Below are positions 19,101 to 29,669 of a DNA stretch of 64,000 bases, piece after piece. The position numbers and the translations under genes are program-made. Source of the stretch: an uncultured Pseudoalteromonas sp. (GTDB taxonomy: Bacteria; Pseudomonadota; Gammaproteobacteria; Enterobacterales; Alteromonadaceae); NCBI GenBank assembly GCA_947493455.1, contig CANLRB010000017.1, forward strand, positions 1 through 64,000. Reading direction: 5' to 3'. The notes under the pieces are model-generated. The model worked only from the letters and a program-made list of their open reading frames with translations. It was not told the origin of the DNA and ran no database searches. Numbering within the stretch: the stretch's first letter is position 1; each line of letters begins with the position of its first letter.

Positions 19101-19349
19101 ATGTCAAACACGCGAATAATTTTTATTCTAAAACTGATTATTGTGCTAGGGCTGTGTTTAATTGGACTGGGTTATTATTTGATAAATCATGCACACCTAC
19201 CCGAGAAAATGGGTGTAACGGGAATGGTTATTAGTGCAGGCTGCTATGCATTAGGATTAATCTTGTCTTTACCAACCAAGATGTACTTAACCTTTATTTG
19301 GGTTAAAGCAGAACAAGAAAAAAAACGTACATCAGAAGACAAAAACTAA
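19101..19349 (+). CDS. Small two-TM membrane protein, unknown
   Basis: 82 residues with two hydrophobic helices (about 7-27, and 40-56 plus 61-68) separated by a short loop containing HLPEKMGVTG, and a charged C-terminal tail (KAEQEKKRTSEDKN). A GGGGAG ribosome binding site lies nine bases upstream. It is convergent with cysH. No family recognised. Confidence 0.65.
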   Translation: MSNTRIIFILKLIIVLGLCLIGLGYYLINHAHLPEKMGVTGMVISAGCYALGLILSLPTKMYLTFIWVKAEQEKKRTSEDKN

Positions 19350-19364
19350 AAAGCGGTGATGAAA

Positions 19365-20105
19365 TTAAATTCCATCACCATCTATGTGCAGACCGCACTC
19401 GCGATTGATACCAAAAAAGCGAGTTTCCTCTTCAGTCATGCCGGGTTCTAACTTGCGCGTTGTGTGGGTATCTCCCATTGAAACATAACCCTGCTCCCAA
19501 AGAGGGTGGTATGGTAAATCATGTTTAGTGAGATACTGGTAAACATCTTTATTGTGCCAATCAATAATGGGATAAACTTTAACCGCACCACGACTGATTT
19601 CGAGTATTTGCTTATCAGCGCGAGTTGACGATTGCTGTCGCCTTAATCCGCTAAACCAAGTGCCTGCGCTTAAGTCGGTTAATGCACGCGTCATCGGTTC
19701 GACTTTGTTGAGCTCATTGTAACGCTTGATGCCGTTCTCACCTTGCTCCCAAAGCTTACCGAATTTAGCTTCTTGCCAGGCTGGGCTGAGTTCTGATTTG
19801 TACACTTTTAGATTCAACTTTAAGCGTTCAGTCATTTGGTCAATAAACTGATAGGTTTCAGGAAATAAATACCCTGTATCTGTTAATACAACCGGAACAT
19901 CTGCACGTTGACTTGTAAGCATGTTTAGCATTACTGCGGCTTGAATTCCAAAGCTTGATGATAAAAAGTGATTGTTTGGTAAATTTTCTAACGCCCATGC
20001 GACGCGTTCTTCGGCTGTTTTGTTAGCCAAAAGACCGTTCGCATCGGCAAGTAGTGCCTGTTGCGATTCTTTATCTAGCGTTAAAATTTGTTTAAATTCA
20101 CTCAT
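19365..20105 (-). CDS. cysH: Phosphoadenylyl-sulfate (PAPS) reductase
   Basis: 246 residues from [14 protein letters not shown]. The N-terminal ATP-pyrophosphatase-like fold shows [25 protein letters not shown] and [11 protein letters not shown]; the C-terminal ECGLH motif holds the catalytic cysteine. The CC...CxxC pairs of the iron-sulfur APS reductases are absent, so it is the PAPS type, which uses thioredoxin to make sulfite. Third gene of cysJIH; an upstream in-frame codon at 20132 falls inside the intercistronic hairpin and is rejected as a start. Confidence 0.95.
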   Translation of the reverse strand: MSEFKQILTLDKESQQALLADANGLLANKTAEERVAWALENLPNNHFLSSSFGIQAAVMLNMLTSQRADVPVVLTDTGYLFPETYQFIDQMTERLKLNLKVYKSELSPAWQEAKFGKLWEQGENGIKRYNELNKVEPMTRALTDLSAGTWFSGLRRQQSSTRADKQILEISRGAVKVYPIIDWHNKDVYQYLTKHDLPYHPLWEQGYVSMGDTHTTRKLEPGMTEEETRFFGINRECGLHIDGDGI

Positions 20106-20123
20106 GCGTAAAAATCCAGTTAT

Positions 20124-20140
20124 GGGCGGCAATGCCGCCC
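20124..20140 (-). promoter_or_regulatory. Intercistronic hairpin between cysI and cysH
   Basis: A perfect seven-base-pair GC stem, GGGCGGC-AAT-GCCGCCC on the plus strand, lies in the 42-base gap between the cysI stop and the cysH start. There is no T-run, so it is more likely an mRNA-stability or processing element that sets cysI and cysH levels than a full terminator. Confidence 0.6.
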
Positions 20141-20147
20141 AAATTAA

Positions 20148-21869
20148 TTAAGTGTGAAAGTCTGTTTTTGATACTTTCACTTCGGCAACAATTTCTTTTC
20201 GAATTACAAAGTCACCGAAACACTCACCGTCGTTACGCTCGGTTGCCCATTGGCCAATTAGCGCATCAAGTGCTGGTAAGTATTTGTCTTCAGATACGTT
20301 TTCTAGGTATAGCTTAGGTACACGTGTACCTTCACGGTTACCACCAAGGTAAACGTTGTATTTACCAGGGCCTTTACCTACAAAGCCGATTTCTGCCAAC
20401 ATGGCACGCCCACAGCCATTCGGGCAGCCAACAACACGCATAATGATGTCGTCGTTAGGAATGTCGTGCTTAATCAAAATCGCTTCTGTTTTTTCAATCA
20501 GCTCTGGCAGGTAGCGCTCTGCTTCGGCCATTGCTAATGGACACGTTGGTAGTGCAACACACGCCATCGAGTTTTTACGCTGTTCAGTGTGGCTGTCGTC
20601 GATTAAGCCATGATCACGGGCTAATTGCTCGATCTGCGCTTTTTGCTCTGCCGGTACACCTGCAACAATTAGATTTTGGTTTGCTGTCATGCGAAAATCA
20701 CCTTGGTGAATTTCAGCAATCTTGCGACAACCTGTTTTTAAAGGCTTGCCTGGATAGTCAAGAATACGGCCACTTTGTAGGAATAGGGTTAGGTGATGTT
20801 TTCCATCAATGCCTTCGACCCAACCAATGCGATCACCACGATGCGTGAACTCATAAGGGCGGCTATCTTCAAATTTAACGCCTGCACGGTTTTCAACTTC
20901 TGCTTTAAATGCATCAGCACCGAATGTATCAAGCGTGTATTTGGTTTTTGCATTCTTACGGTTTACACGGTTACCCCAATCTCGTTGCACCGATACCACG
21001 TGTTCGGCAATCTTTAATGTATGCTCAAGTGGAATAAAGCCAAAGTCGTCCGCTTTACGTGGGTAAGTGTTCACATCGCCGTGCGTCATTGCCAAACCGC
21101 CACCAACAAGCACATTGAAGCCAATAAGCTTGCCGTCTTCTGCAATGGCTACAAAGTTAAGGTCGTTGGCGTGAACATCGACTTCGTTATTCGGTGGAAT
21201 TGTTACTGTGGTTTTAAATTTACGTGGTAAGTACGTAGAGCCTAAAATTGGCTCTTCAGTCGACTCTGTCTTCTCACCGTTTAACCAGATCTCCGCGTAT
21301 GCTTTGGTATGTGGTAGTAAGTGCTCAGAAATCTTGGCTGCCCACTCATACGCTTCTTGGTGCAGTTCCGACTCAACAGGGTTTGTCGTGCACAATACAT
21401 TACGGTTAACGTCACCTGCTGTTGCGATTGAGTCGATACCCACACTGTTAAGCATTTGGTGCATTTCTTTAATGCCCGGCTTTAATACACCGTGAAACTG
21501 GAACGTTTGACGTGTTGTTAAACGAATACTACCGTAAGAGGTTTTTTCACCAGCAAACTCATCAATGGCAAGCCATTGCTTTGGTGTAATGATCCCGCCA
21601 GGCATACGAGCTCGTAACATGACGTTGTGCAAAGGCTCTAGTTTTTGCTTAGCGCGCTCTGCACGAATATCACGATCGTCTTGTTGATACATACCGTGGA
21701 AACGGATAAGTTGGAAGTTATCCGCTGTGAAACCACCGGTCAACTGGTCTTTTAGGTCCGTTGTAATTGTACCGCGCAGAAACTCACTTTCGGTTTTTAA
21801 ACGCTCGTTATCTGCAAACTTTGCATTCGGGTCGAGCTTACTATTTGGTTTGTAATCAGAATTGCTCAT
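20148..21869 (-). CDS. cysI: Sulfite reductase (NADPH) hemoprotein beta subunit
   Basis: 573 residues (E. coli 570). The siroheme/[4Fe-4S] cysteines are in [20 protein letters not shown] and [20 protein letters not shown]. The substrate-contacting arginines and lysines fall in [12 protein letters not shown] and [10 protein letters not shown]. It catalyses the six-electron reduction of sulfite to sulfide with electrons from CysJ. AGGAAG ribosome binding site; cysJ lies 49 bases upstream. Confidence 0.97.
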   Translation of the reverse strand: MSNSDYKPNSKLDPNAKFADNERLKTESEFLRGTITTDLKDQLTGGFTADNFQLIRFHGMYQQDDRDIRAERAKQKLEPLHNVMLRARMPGGIITPKQWLAIDEFAGEKTSYGSIRLTTRQTFQFHGVLKPGIKEMHQMLNSVGIDSIATAGDVNRNVLCTTNPVESELHQEAYEWAAKISEHLLPHTKAYAEIWLNGEKTESTEEPILGSTYLPRKFKTTVTIPPNNEVDVHANDLNFVAIAEDGKLIGFNVLVGGGLAMTHGDVNTYPRKADDFGFIPLEHTLKIAEHVVSVQRDWGNRVNRKNAKTKYTLDTFGADAFKAEVENRAGVKFEDSRPYEFTHRGDRIGWVEGIDGKHHLTLFLQSGRILDYPGKPLKTGCRKIAEIHQGDFRMTANQNLIVAGVPAEQKAQIEQLARDHGLIDDSHTEQRKNSMACVALPTCPLAMAEAERYLPELIEKTEAILIKHDIPNDDIIMRVVGCPNGCGRAMLAEIGFVGKGPGKYNVYLGGNREGTRVPKLYLENVSEDKYLPALDALIGQWATERNDGECFGDFVIRKEIVAEVKVSKTDFHT

Positions 21870-21918
21870 TGTCTTCCTAAATTCTTTATGACGGTAAATA
21901 AATGGTACTAAGCGAGGC

Positions 21919-23736
21919 TTAGTACACGTCTTTTTGATAACGATTGTTGCTGCGTAAATCTTTTAAATATTGCTCAGCTTGCTCATCATCTTTGCCACCG
22001 TGTGTTTTGATGACATCGATAAGTGCTTGGTGAACATCCTTAGCCATACGATTTGCATCGCCACAAATGTAGAAATGGGCGCCTTTTTCGAGCCAAGCGT
22101 AAAATTTTACGCCGTTCTCGCGAATGCGATCTTGTACGTAGACTTTTTCTGCTTGATCACGGCTAAATGCTAAGTCAATTTTGTTGAGTAGACCTGACTT
22201 AACATATCCTTGAATTTCAACCTGGTATAAGAAATCTTGGGTAAAGTGAGGATTACCAAAGAATAACCAGTTTTCGCCTTGTGCATCACGTGCATCACGC
22301 TCTTGTAAAAACGCTCTAAATGGCGCGATACCCGTACCAGGACCAACCATGATAACCGGTGCAGTATCATCAGCTGGAAGGCGGAAGTTATCGTTGTGTT
22401 CAACGAAGACTTTAATATTTGAACCTTCTTCAGCACGGCGTGCTAGGTAACCAGAACAACCACCTAGGTGTTCGCTACCGAACGCGTCAAACTCAACAAG
22501 GCCAACAGTAAGGTGAACTTCTTCTTCCACTTCAGTTTGGCTTGATGCGATTGAGTATAAGCGTGCTTGTAGTTTGCGGGCACATTCAACCAAGGTTTGT
22601 GCCTCTACCTTAGCTGGGTTTTGCGCGACGATATCGAAAATTTGGCGCGCCTCTAGGTATTCGCGCATCGCAGCTTTGTCTTCAACCAGCTTTGCAAGTT
22701 CTGCGTTGTTTGTCGCTCGTGCATACTTCTCAACAAAACCCGGGTACGATTGTGTTAGCTCAAGCTTTTCGATTAAAGCTTGGCGCACAGTGAATGTGTC
22801 GTCACCAAGTTTAACGTCTTCATCGCCGCTTAGTTCAACTGCTTTTAGTAAAGCGTCAACCGCAGCTTCGTCGTTGAGGAAGTAAACGCCAAGTGAGTCA
22901 CCTGGTTGGTAAGAAATACCAGAATCTTCTAACGAGATTTCAACGTGACGTACGTCTTTAGTTGAGTCACGACCAGTAATTTTTTGTGAAACAGATAGCT
23001 CAGCAGCAAATGGATTTTGCTTGTTGTATTGGCTCGCTTGGCTTGATGCTGGTGCAAAGCCTGCCATAGGAATGACTTGTGCGCCGCCTTCAGATTGCGC
23101 TTTTAGATCTGGCTCGAACGCATCAAGTGCTGAACCAATCCAAGTTGTTGCTTCGTCTTCGTAGTCGACGTCAAGATCGGCACGTGCAACAATCGTTTCT
23201 GCACCTAATGCGTTTAGACGTGATTCGAAATCAATTGCTGTTTGGCAGAAGAACTCGTAGCTAGAATCGCCAAGGCCGATTACCGCCACTTTAACACCAT
23301 CAAGCTTAGGTGCTTTTTTAGAGGCAAGGAATTCGTGCAAGTTTTCAGCATCTTCTGGTGGCTCACCCTCGCCGTATGTTGATACAGCAATGGCAATAAA
23401 TTTTTCTTTCTTGAGCTGGTTAGGCTTGTAATCAGCCATGTTGACAAGCTTAACGGCTAAACCACGTGATTCAGCTTGCTCTTTTAATTGCGTCGCAACG
23501 CCTTTGGCATTACCAGTTTGTGAACCATATAAAATAGTGAGTGCCGCAGCTTCACCTGTTTGCGGGGTCTGGCCGCCAACTGCACCTGAGAGCGCTGCAG
23601 TGTTGGCATTTGCTGCTAAGTAGCCACTAACCCAAGCTTGTTGGATTGGGTTTAGTTCAGCCGTGAGAGCTTGTAACTTTTGTACTTGTTCTGGCGTAAG
23701 CGGACTTGCCTGCGCCGAAAGTTGACTTAACAACAT
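21919..23736 (-). CDS. cysJ: Sulfite reductase (NADPH) flavoprotein alpha subunit
   Basis: 605 residues from the ATG at 23736, which has GAGGAAA upstream; a longer frame of six residues is less likely. The domains are flavodoxin-like FMN ([38 protein letters not shown]), FAD ([20 protein letters not shown]) and NADPH ([30 protein letters not shown]), ending in NRYQKDVY. It feeds electrons from NADPH to CysI. First gene of the cysJIH operon. Confidence 0.96.
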   Translation of the reverse strand: MLLSQLSAQASPLTPEQVQKLQALTAELNPIQQAWVSGYLAANANTAALSGAVGGQTPQTGEAAALTILYGSQTGNAKGVATQLKEQAESRGLAVKLVNMADYKPNQLKKEKFIAIAVSTYGEGEPPEDAENLHEFLASKKAPKLDGVKVAVIGLGDSSYEFFCQTAIDFESRLNALGAETIVARADLDVDYEDEATTWIGSALDAFEPDLKAQSEGGAQVIPMAGFAPASSQASQYNKQNPFAAELSVSQKITGRDSTKDVRHVEISLEDSGISYQPGDSLGVYFLNDEAAVDALLKAVELSGDEDVKLGDDTFTVRQALIEKLELTQSYPGFVEKYARATNNAELAKLVEDKAAMREYLEARQIFDIVAQNPAKVEAQTLVECARKLQARLYSIASSQTEVEEEVHLTVGLVEFDAFGSEHLGGCSGYLARRAEEGSNIKVFVEHNDNFRLPADDTAPVIMVGPGTGIAPFRAFLQERDARDAQGENWLFFGNPHFTQDFLYQVEIQGYVKSGLLNKIDLAFSRDQAEKVYVQDRIRENGVKFYAWLEKGAHFYICGDANRMAKDVHQALIDVIKTHGGKDDEQAEQYLKDLRSNNRYQKDVY

Positions 23737-23852
23737 TATAAATTTCCTCGACAACCGATAGTTGAAATACTGCGCTATGAAAAACGGGCTTTTATTAGGC
23801 TGAAATATAAGCGAGGAATGCGTCGTTAAAAAATAATAGAAAATGCTTTGTT

Positions 23853-23876
23853 ATTCCAAAATGGAATGGTTGGAAT
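23853..23876 (-). promoter_or_regulatory. Candidate CysB-type operator upstream of cysJ
   Basis: The palindrome ATTCC-AAAAT-GGAAT (23853-23867) and a further GGAAT half-site (23872-23876) lie about 120 bases before the cysJ start, where a LysR-type activator such as CysB would bind. The three half-sites are the only marked symmetry in the region. Assignment to CysB is inference. Confidence 0.45.
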
Positions 23877-23921
23877 ATATGTTCTTGTTATATAGATATA
23901 AGAAAATAGAAACAGTATGAT

Positions 23922-24506
23922 TTAAAGGTTGTTTGTAGTCGTTATCGTGCCTGTATATGAGTTATACGTGAATTTAAAATCAGCTCTTTGGCGGCCTTTT
24001 GTATCGCCAAGCTTGCGTAACACAAAATCACACATACTATTATGGCCTTCTGCTCCGCGATAGCGGTAAGCGCGATAGTCTGAATTGTTGTTACCTGCAG
24101 CAATTGATGGAGCCTGTTCTAGCAGACTTGTCCACAACTGCACACAGCCTCGATGACCATTGGGGATATTAAAAGGGTTGTTAAAGCGCCGTCCTTTGCC
24201 GGTGCCAATTGGGTAGCCATTCGGGTTGATGTCGAGTGTGCCATCACTAAAACCGGGCAGATTTCTGACTTTGTCTCTATTCCCCAAAACATGCCATTTA
24301 GTGTTGGCAAACTGCACGGCCTGTTTAAATGCGGATGCATTTTCTTCAAGTTGTGCAAATTCGGCATCGCTTGATACAGAGAGTAATTTCACTGATGCAG
24401 TCACTGCGATTGTCCCAACAATAATGATGGCGACAATAAGCTCAATTAACGAAAAGCCAGCTTGGTTATGACTCAATGGGGTAAAGGGTAATTTCAATAC
24501 CGGCAC
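23922..24506 (-). CDS. Type IV prepilin-like protein (MSHA/GspH type)
   Basis: 194 residues from a GTG. It contains the prepilin peptidase site NQAG/FSLIELIVAIIIVGTI with glutamate at +5, followed by the N-terminal assembly helix and a globular domain with a cysteine pair (GCVQLW, SMCDFV). The MSHA pilin family is the closest type I can name. The start is uncertain: a TTG at 24476 would give a short leader and less overlap with the upstream gene. It is probably assembled into a pilus or pseudopilus made by genes elsewhere. Confidence 0.78.
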   Translation of the reverse strand: MPVLKLPFTPLSHNQAGFSLIELIVAIIIVGTIAVTASVKLLSVSSDAEFAQLEENASAFKQAVQFANTKWHVLGNRDKVRNLPGFSDGTLDINPNGYPIGTGKGRRFNNPFNIPNGHRGCVQLWTSLLEQAPSIAAGNNNSDYRAYRYRGAEGHNSMCDFVLRKLGDTKGRQRADFKFTYNSYTGTITTTNNL

Positions 24507-24867
24507 CTAATGCTGAAATTCTGAGTAAGGTATTTGCATCTAGTGCTTGATTAAAACACTTAGGGCTGTGTCCTGATTGCAGGCCAATATCAAATGTACG
24601 TCGTTTTGCTGCAAGCCATTGCTTCAGTGCATTACGAGAGCATGATTCAACTAACTCGCATAAGTGATTAATGCCAGCATCCGGAGTGGTTACTTCAATG
24701 CTCGCCTCAATGCGCGCAAGTTGCGGCGAGTCACTTTGTTCATAGTGCAATATCGTTGCCGAACGTTTGAGATCGTTGACTAACTTTGAAAGATCTTCTT
24801 TGGACTCGATCTCTAAATCGACATTGAGGAATTGAATTTCAGCCATTGAGTTGATTTTTTTGGTCAT
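24466..24867 (-). CDS. Conserved hypothetical protein (possibly DUF4279-like)
   Basis: 133 residues from the ATG at 24867; a second ATG at 24846 (MAEIQFLNVDLEIES) is also possible and neither has a good ribosome binding site. It reads as a soluble alpha/beta protein without TM segments. The C-terminal DANTLLRISALGAGIEITLY resembles the end of DUF4279 proteins, but I could not confirm this. It overlaps the prepilin gene by 41 bases in the annotation used here, so the two are probably co-transcribed. Confidence 0.55.
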   Translation of the reverse strand: MTKKINSMAEIQFLNVDLEIESKEDLSKLVNDLKRSATILHYEQSDSPQLARIEASIEVTTPDAGINHLCELVESCSRNALKQWLAAKRRTFDIGLQSGHSPKCFNQALDANTLLRISALGAGIEITLYPIES

Positions 24868-24970
24868 CTTAAAAAGCAACTTTAACTTAGGTGCGACAAT
24901 TTGTCACCTTGAGTTGCTCTTTAATCATTGGCACACTGGTTATTAAATATCGTATAAAGCAATAATTATA

Positions 24971-25681
24971 ATGATTAAAAAGCATTGGTATAAGCATGCT
25001 CGTAAAGTCCACAAATGGTTAGGTTATTTACTGGCGTTGCAGGTTTTCTTTTGGTTGTTAGGCGGACTGGTGATGAGTGCCATTCCGCTTGATAAAGTAC
25101 ACGGTAAACATTTAGCCAGTCGACAAATCGAAAACCCATTTGATATGTCGGCGTATCGTTTGTCGTTCGAGACGATAAAGCAAGCGCACCCCAAAAGTAC
25201 AAAAATTGAATTTACACATCGCCTTGATATCCCCGTTGTGATTATTTTTGATGATGTGGGTAAGCATGTTTATCACGGCCAAACAGCAATACCATTAACT
25301 TCTATGTCCGAGATGCACGTTAAGCAACTGGCGGTCACTCATTATTTAAATGATGCCGATATTAGGCGTGCTGTTTTTCATGATAAAGGCCCGCGTGAGA
25401 TTGGTTATAAAGAAAAAATCTGGCAAGTCGAGTTTGACGACTGGGTCTCAACGAGTATTTACTTTGATGCACTAAGTGGGCAAGTAATTACTGTACGAAG
25501 CACGATATGGCGCATTTTCGATTTCTTCTGGATGTTACATATTATGGATTATGATGAACGAGAAGATTTCAATAATCCGCTCTTAATCAGCTTTTCTGCG
25601 ATTGCTGTACTATTTTGTCTTTCAGGAATCTTATTGTTAATGCAAAGTGTTCGTTTTCGTGCGCGGCGAAAAACGGTTTAG
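24971..25681 (+). CDS. PepSY domain membrane protein
   Basis: 236 residues. N-terminal TM (about 15-37, KWLGYLLALQVFFWLLGGLV), periplasmic PepSY-like region (about 60-175; SMSEMHVKQLAV, QVEFDDWVSTSIYFDALSG), then WRIFDFFWMLHIMDYDERED and a C-terminal TM (about 205-226). This is the compact PepSY form seen beside nitrate, sulfite or flavin-linked redox systems. The histidines in HARKVHKW and MLHIMDYD could ligate haem. Divergent from the preceding gene; no clear ribosome binding site. Confidence 0.75.
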   Translation: MIKKHWYKHARKVHKWLGYLLALQVFFWLLGGLVMSAIPLDKVHGKHLASRQIENPFDMSAYRLSFETIKQAHPKSTKIEFTHRLDIPVVIIFDDVGKHVYHGQTAIPLTSMSEMHVKQLAVTHYLNDADIRRAVFHDKGPREIGYKEKIWQVEFDDWVSTSIYFDALSGQVITVRSTIWRIFDFFWMLHIMDYDEREDFNNPLLISFSAIAVLFCLSGILLLMQSVRFRARRKTV

Positions 25682-25831
25682 GTTTTTACTCTATGAGAGC
25701 CTGTTATAACAATAGGTGAAAAGCCGGTTAGTTTTGCTACATACATGGATTATTACAATTGGACAAACCTTTTAACGGTAATGCTTGCTAATCTATATCT
25801 GAGTATAAGCAATAAGTACGGCGATGTTACT

Positions 25832-26062
25832 ATGAATTTACCGGCAAAGTTACTGGGATTAATTGCTACAGGACTTGGGTTACTTATTTTAAGTCATTTA
25901 TTTTTGGGGGTGGGCGCAGGCGGCATTGTTTTTATTACCAATGCAATTGGCGCGCCTTATTTTACTGCCTTGGTGTTATCTGCTGTTTTGGCGCTGATTG
26001 CGATCGTCTTTGGTTTGCGGGCGCTACTTTTTAATAAAATCTGTATGTCTAAGTGTTCATAG
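25832..26062 (+). CDS. Small two-TM membrane protein, unknown
   Basis: 76 residues from MNLPAKLLGLIATGL. Two hydrophobic segments (about 4-36 and 42-68) rich in Gly, Ala, Leu and Val, then a short cysteine-containing tail (KICMSKCS). The open frame extends 29 codons further upstream but that part has no coding character. No family recognised. Confidence 0.55.
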   Translation: MNLPAKLLGLIATGLGLLILSHLFLGVGAGGIVFITNAIGAPYFTALVLSAVLALIAIVFGLRALLFNKICMSKCS

Positions 26063-26196
26063 TGAGTGCTATATTATGGATTGAGTGTAACCAAGTTAGT
26101 TCACCGATATAAAAATCGGTTTCGTATTGCGTTAATTGATCTTAATCGCGCAAATATACGTTTAATAACCATGGTGTAGAGATTTAATGGTGAGCT

Positions 26197-26370
26197 ATGT
26201 TTAATTGGTTTAAGCGCAACCCGACAAAAAAAATGGAAAAAAAGTATTACGAACTATTAGAAAAAGCGATGCATGCGCAGCGTAGTGGCGATATTCGCAG
26301 TTATTCTATGCTAACAGCGGACGCTGAAAACTTATGGCAGAAGATTGAACAAATTAAAGCGGCAAACTAG
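26197..26370 (+). CDS. DUF6435 family small protein
   Basis: 57 residues starting MFNWFKRNPTKKMEKKYYEL and continuing through LLEKAMHAQRSGDIRSYSML, mainly helical and basic at the N-terminus. The K-K-hydrophobic-E-K-x-Y start and the A-Q-R-x-G-D-I-R-x-Y-S core are typical of DUF6435, a family of about 60 residues in marine gammaproteobacteria. A GGTGAG site lies just upstream of the ATG. Function unknown. Confidence 0.78.
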   Translation: MFNWFKRNPTKKMEKKYYELLEKAMHAQRSGDIRSYSMLTADAENLWQKIEQIKAAN

Positions 26371-26422
26371 CGCCATGAAATCATAGAAACACGTAACCTC
26401 TAATAGTAAGGCTTAATTAAGG

Positions 26423-29400
26423 TTAAGAGCGTGATTTAAACTTCTCAATAACCTCATTTTCACTGAGCGGTGTATCAAATAAGTACCCTTGACCTTGTTC
26501 ACAACCTTGCTGCTGAAGATATGTCGCTTGTGCTTGTGTTTCAACACCTTCTGCGATCACTGTCATACCAAGTGCATGGCTCATGGCTAATATAGCTTTT
26601 ACAATGGCCGCATCATCTTGGCTCTGCGGTAACTCCATCACAAATGAGTGGTCTATTTTAAGTTTATCAATTGGCAATCGTTTTAAATAACTGAGTGACG
26701 AATACCCCTTACCAAAATCATCAATCGAGATTTCAATGCCAAGTTCTTGTAGCTGTTTTAATTGGTCACTACATGCTGTAATTTTTTTCATCACAAAGCT
26801 TTCTGTGACTTCAAGCTCGAGCTCACTTGCCGGATATTGATATTGATTTAGTAGTTCTTTGACTATTGTTGCAAAGTTAGATGATTGGAGTTGTACACCC
26901 GATACATTGACCGCAATTTTTTTTACATTGACGTTATGCTCTAACCAATGTTTGCGCACCTGACACACATGCTCCAGTACCCAATGTCCGAGATCTTTTA
27001 TTAATCCGCTTTTCTCCGCCAGCGGAATAAATTTATCGGGTGGGATCAGTCCTTTTTCTGGATGTCGCCAGCGCAATAAGGCTTCAACGCCGATTAGATT
27101 GCCTGTCGTTAATTCTATTTGCGGTTGATATACTAAGAACAGCTCGCGGTTGGGTAATGCCAAATGTAAGCTTTGCTCGAGTTCTAACTGCTCATTGACA
27201 ATGGCATTTAACTCAGGGGTAAAGTATTGATAGGTATTACGGCCAAGATCTTTTGCTTCGTACAGGGCGGCATCGGCGCAGCGAAACAGTGCGTCAATGG
27301 TGGTGCCGTCATCGGGGTAAATACTCACACCAGTGCTTAAACTAACGACGACAGCTTCATTTTCAAGTTGAATTGGTTGTTCAAATGAAAGCAGGATTTT
27401 TTTGAGAATTGCGTCAATAAATTGTGTGCTCTCTAAGTCTTCTAATAGTATTGAAAACTCATCACCGCTTATACGTGCAACGGTATCGACTTGCCTAAGC
27501 GCTCTTTTTAGTTTTTTCGCAACCTCAATCAGTAGTTGATCGCCGGCTGCATGGCCTAAGCTATCGTTAATAACTTTAAAGCGATCGATATCTAAAAATA
27601 AAAAACCGAGTTTAGTGCCTTTTCTTTGGGCTGCTTTTATGGCTTGAGAAAAACGGTCTTTAAACAGCAGTCGGTTAGGTAAGTTGGTGAGCGGATCGTG
27701 ATGCGCCAAAAAGTGAAGCTTTTCTTCAGTCTCTTTTATTTTTGAGATATCACTAAATACAGCAACATAGTTAATTGGTTTCTCGTTGTTATCGTAAATC
27801 GTATTAATTGTAAGTAGTTCAGGGTATACCGAACCATCTTTTTTACGGTTCCATATTTCGTCACACCAGTGGCCGTGCTCCTTTAGAGATGACCACATAT
27901 TTTTGTAGAAGTGGTTGTCATGTCGATCTGACTTTAAAAAACGCAAATTATGACCGTTGACTTCCTCTATGCTGTAGCCCGTTATGTTGCAAAAGGCTTG
28001 GTTTATATCGACTACATCACCATCAATATTAGTTACTACAACGCCCTCAGAGGTGCTGGCGTAAACCGCTGCTGCTTGAGTTAACTTTCGTTCATTGAGA
28101 ATACGGTCTGTAATGTCCTCAATCGACACAACGGCTCTGTGCCAAGTTTCTTGGTGGCCCTCAAGTATATTAACAGCCGTAATGGTATACACTAGTGAGC
28201 CGTCTATTTTTCGCTGTTCAGCCTCTGCGCGAAATGAGCGGCTGCCGTTATACAGTGCGACGATTTCTTGTTGAAAAACACGAATAGACTCTTCCGTAAA
28301 AATGTTGTTTAGATTTGATAGTAATTCAGGCGTCGAACTTGCACCAAACAGTTGCAGTGCTCTGTCATTGACTTCAACAATTTTTACTTTTTGAGCACAT
28401 TTAGCTATTTCATCGGGATTTTGGTTAAACCAGCTTGCTATATCGAGTTGAGTTCGTTTTAGCTTTTTGTCCAAGTAGCGTTTTACCTCTGAAAAATCTT
28501 CTTCCCAAAGGGCAATGGGTGATTTATCAAATAGGCTTTTATATTGCAATCGACCGCGGGCAACTTGCTTTGCTGCAAAGTCTAATGAATCTACAGCAAT
28601 GCCAATATAGAGCACCGATACAATGATCGCACCTAAATATACCTGTAATTTAAATACCGTATCTGACATCAGTAAATCTTGGGAGTTAAATGGACCAATT
28701 CCTAGACTTGTTAACCAAATCAGCAAAACGACCATGAGTGATGAGGATGTGAGTGCGCCAAACAGGCCGAGTTTAATTGCGGCTAGGCAAAGAAATGGAA
28801 ATGTAATGTAAATTGCGTAATCGGTTTTTAGCGTTGTTTGTGTTGCCATATAGCTGGTGATAAACACTATGGTGCAAATACACACTAAATTGACTATTAA
28901 TAAATTGAGGTTTTTGGGGTTCAAATGTAAGTGGCTTTTGTACCATTTATACGAAAAAATAACGACTGGCGCGATAAACAAAATACCTAAGCTGGCAGAC
29001 GATATCCAAGTGCGGTAGACACCAATAAAATCTTGACTGAACTGATAGTAATAAATGGTATAAGTCGATATCAACGCACTCAATGAGGGAATAATTAGAA
29101 CGCAAAAAATTAAAAAATAAGAGAGCTCAGTAAAATTTGAGAGTCCGCTTTTTGCACCACATACTCGTTTAAAAATATATGCCCCGACTACGCTTTCAAC
29201 CAAGTTTGAAAAAATGAACGCGGTTATCATCAATGGGGGTCTATCAGTGATGGCGATTTCAAATAAAAAAGAAGCAAGTGCAATACTCACTATCTGCAGC
29301 GGCCATTGACGGTAGCTATACAAAACGAGCACACCTAACAAAAAACCATCAGGTAACCACATTAAAGAAATTTTTTCTTCAGGCGTGACTAACTGCAATG

Positions 29401-29485
29401 CTAACGCGATAAGTAAAATATGCGTGAACGTTACGGCTATATTTGTAAGTAATTCTTTTTTTGTTAGACGCAAAAGTGGTCTCAT
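26423..29485 (-). CDS. MASE1-PAS-PAS-GGDEF-EAL c-di-GMP signalling protein
   Basis: 1020 residues: MASE1 membrane sensor with about eight TM helices (1-300), two PAS domains (about 315-450 and 455-580; the second has VVTNIDGDVVDINQAFCNIT), GGDEF (about 590-750) and EAL (about 765-1015). The GGDEF signature is SGDEF (RISGDEFSIL), a variant found in active cyclases, with an RQVD inhibitory site five residues before it. The EAL domain has EALLRW, NVSGVQLQ, ELEVTES, DDFGKGYSSLSYLK and AEGVET and looks catalytically complete. It could make or degrade c-di-GMP in response to a membrane or PAS signal. Confidence 0.93.
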   Translation of the reverse strand: MRPLLRLTKKELLTNIAVTFTHILLIALALQLVTPEEKISLMWLPDGFLLGVLVLYSYRQWPLQIVSIALASFLFEIAITDRPPLMITAFIFSNLVESVVGAYIFKRVCGAKSGLSNFTELSYFLIFCVLIIPSLSALISTYTIYYYQFSQDFIGVYRTWISSASLGILFIAPVVIFSYKWYKSHLHLNPKNLNLLIVNLVCICTIVFITSYMATQTTLKTDYAIYITFPFLCLAAIKLGLFGALTSSSLMVVLLIWLTSLGIGPFNSQDLLMSDTVFKLQVYLGAIIVSVLYIGIAVDSLDFAAKQVARGRLQYKSLFDKSPIALWEEDFSEVKRYLDKKLKRTQLDIASWFNQNPDEIAKCAQKVKIVEVNDRALQLFGASSTPELLSNLNNIFTEESIRVFQQEIVALYNGSRSFRAEAEQRKIDGSLVYTITAVNILEGHQETWHRAVVSIEDITDRILNERKLTQAAAVYASTSEGVVVTNIDGDVVDINQAFCNITGYSIEEVNGHNLRFLKSDRHDNHFYKNMWSSLKEHGHWCDEIWNRKKDGSVYPELLTINTIYDNNEKPINYVAVFSDISKIKETEEKLHFLAHHDPLTNLPNRLLFKDRFSQAIKAAQRKGTKLGFLFLDIDRFKVINDSLGHAAGDQLLIEVAKKLKRALRQVDTVARISGDEFSILLEDLESTQFIDAILKKILLSFEQPIQLENEAVVVSLSTGVSIYPDDGTTIDALFRCADAALYEAKDLGRNTYQYFTPELNAIVNEQLELEQSLHLALPNRELFLVYQPQIELTTGNLIGVEALLRWRHPEKGLIPPDKFIPLAEKSGLIKDLGHWVLEHVCQVRKHWLEHNVNVKKIAVNVSGVQLQSSNFATIVKELLNQYQYPASELELEVTESFVMKKITACSDQLKQLQELGIEISIDDFGKGYSSLSYLKRLPIDKLKIDHSFVMELPQSQDDAAIVKAILAMSHALGMTVIAEGVETQAQATYLQQQGCEQGQGYLFDTPLSENEVIEKFKSRS

Positions 29486-29669
29486 TATGTACCTAATTAG
29501 CGATTGTTATTTAGTAAAATGCGGCGCGCTTGGTATTGTAATGAGTATAGATTGGCAATCATTATAATGCATACAATATGTACAAAAATAACACAGTAAT
29601 AATCGCCAATATAAAATTTACTTGATATAAATCAAGCTAGTAGTCTTTATGAATAGTCGTTTGTAGGTA

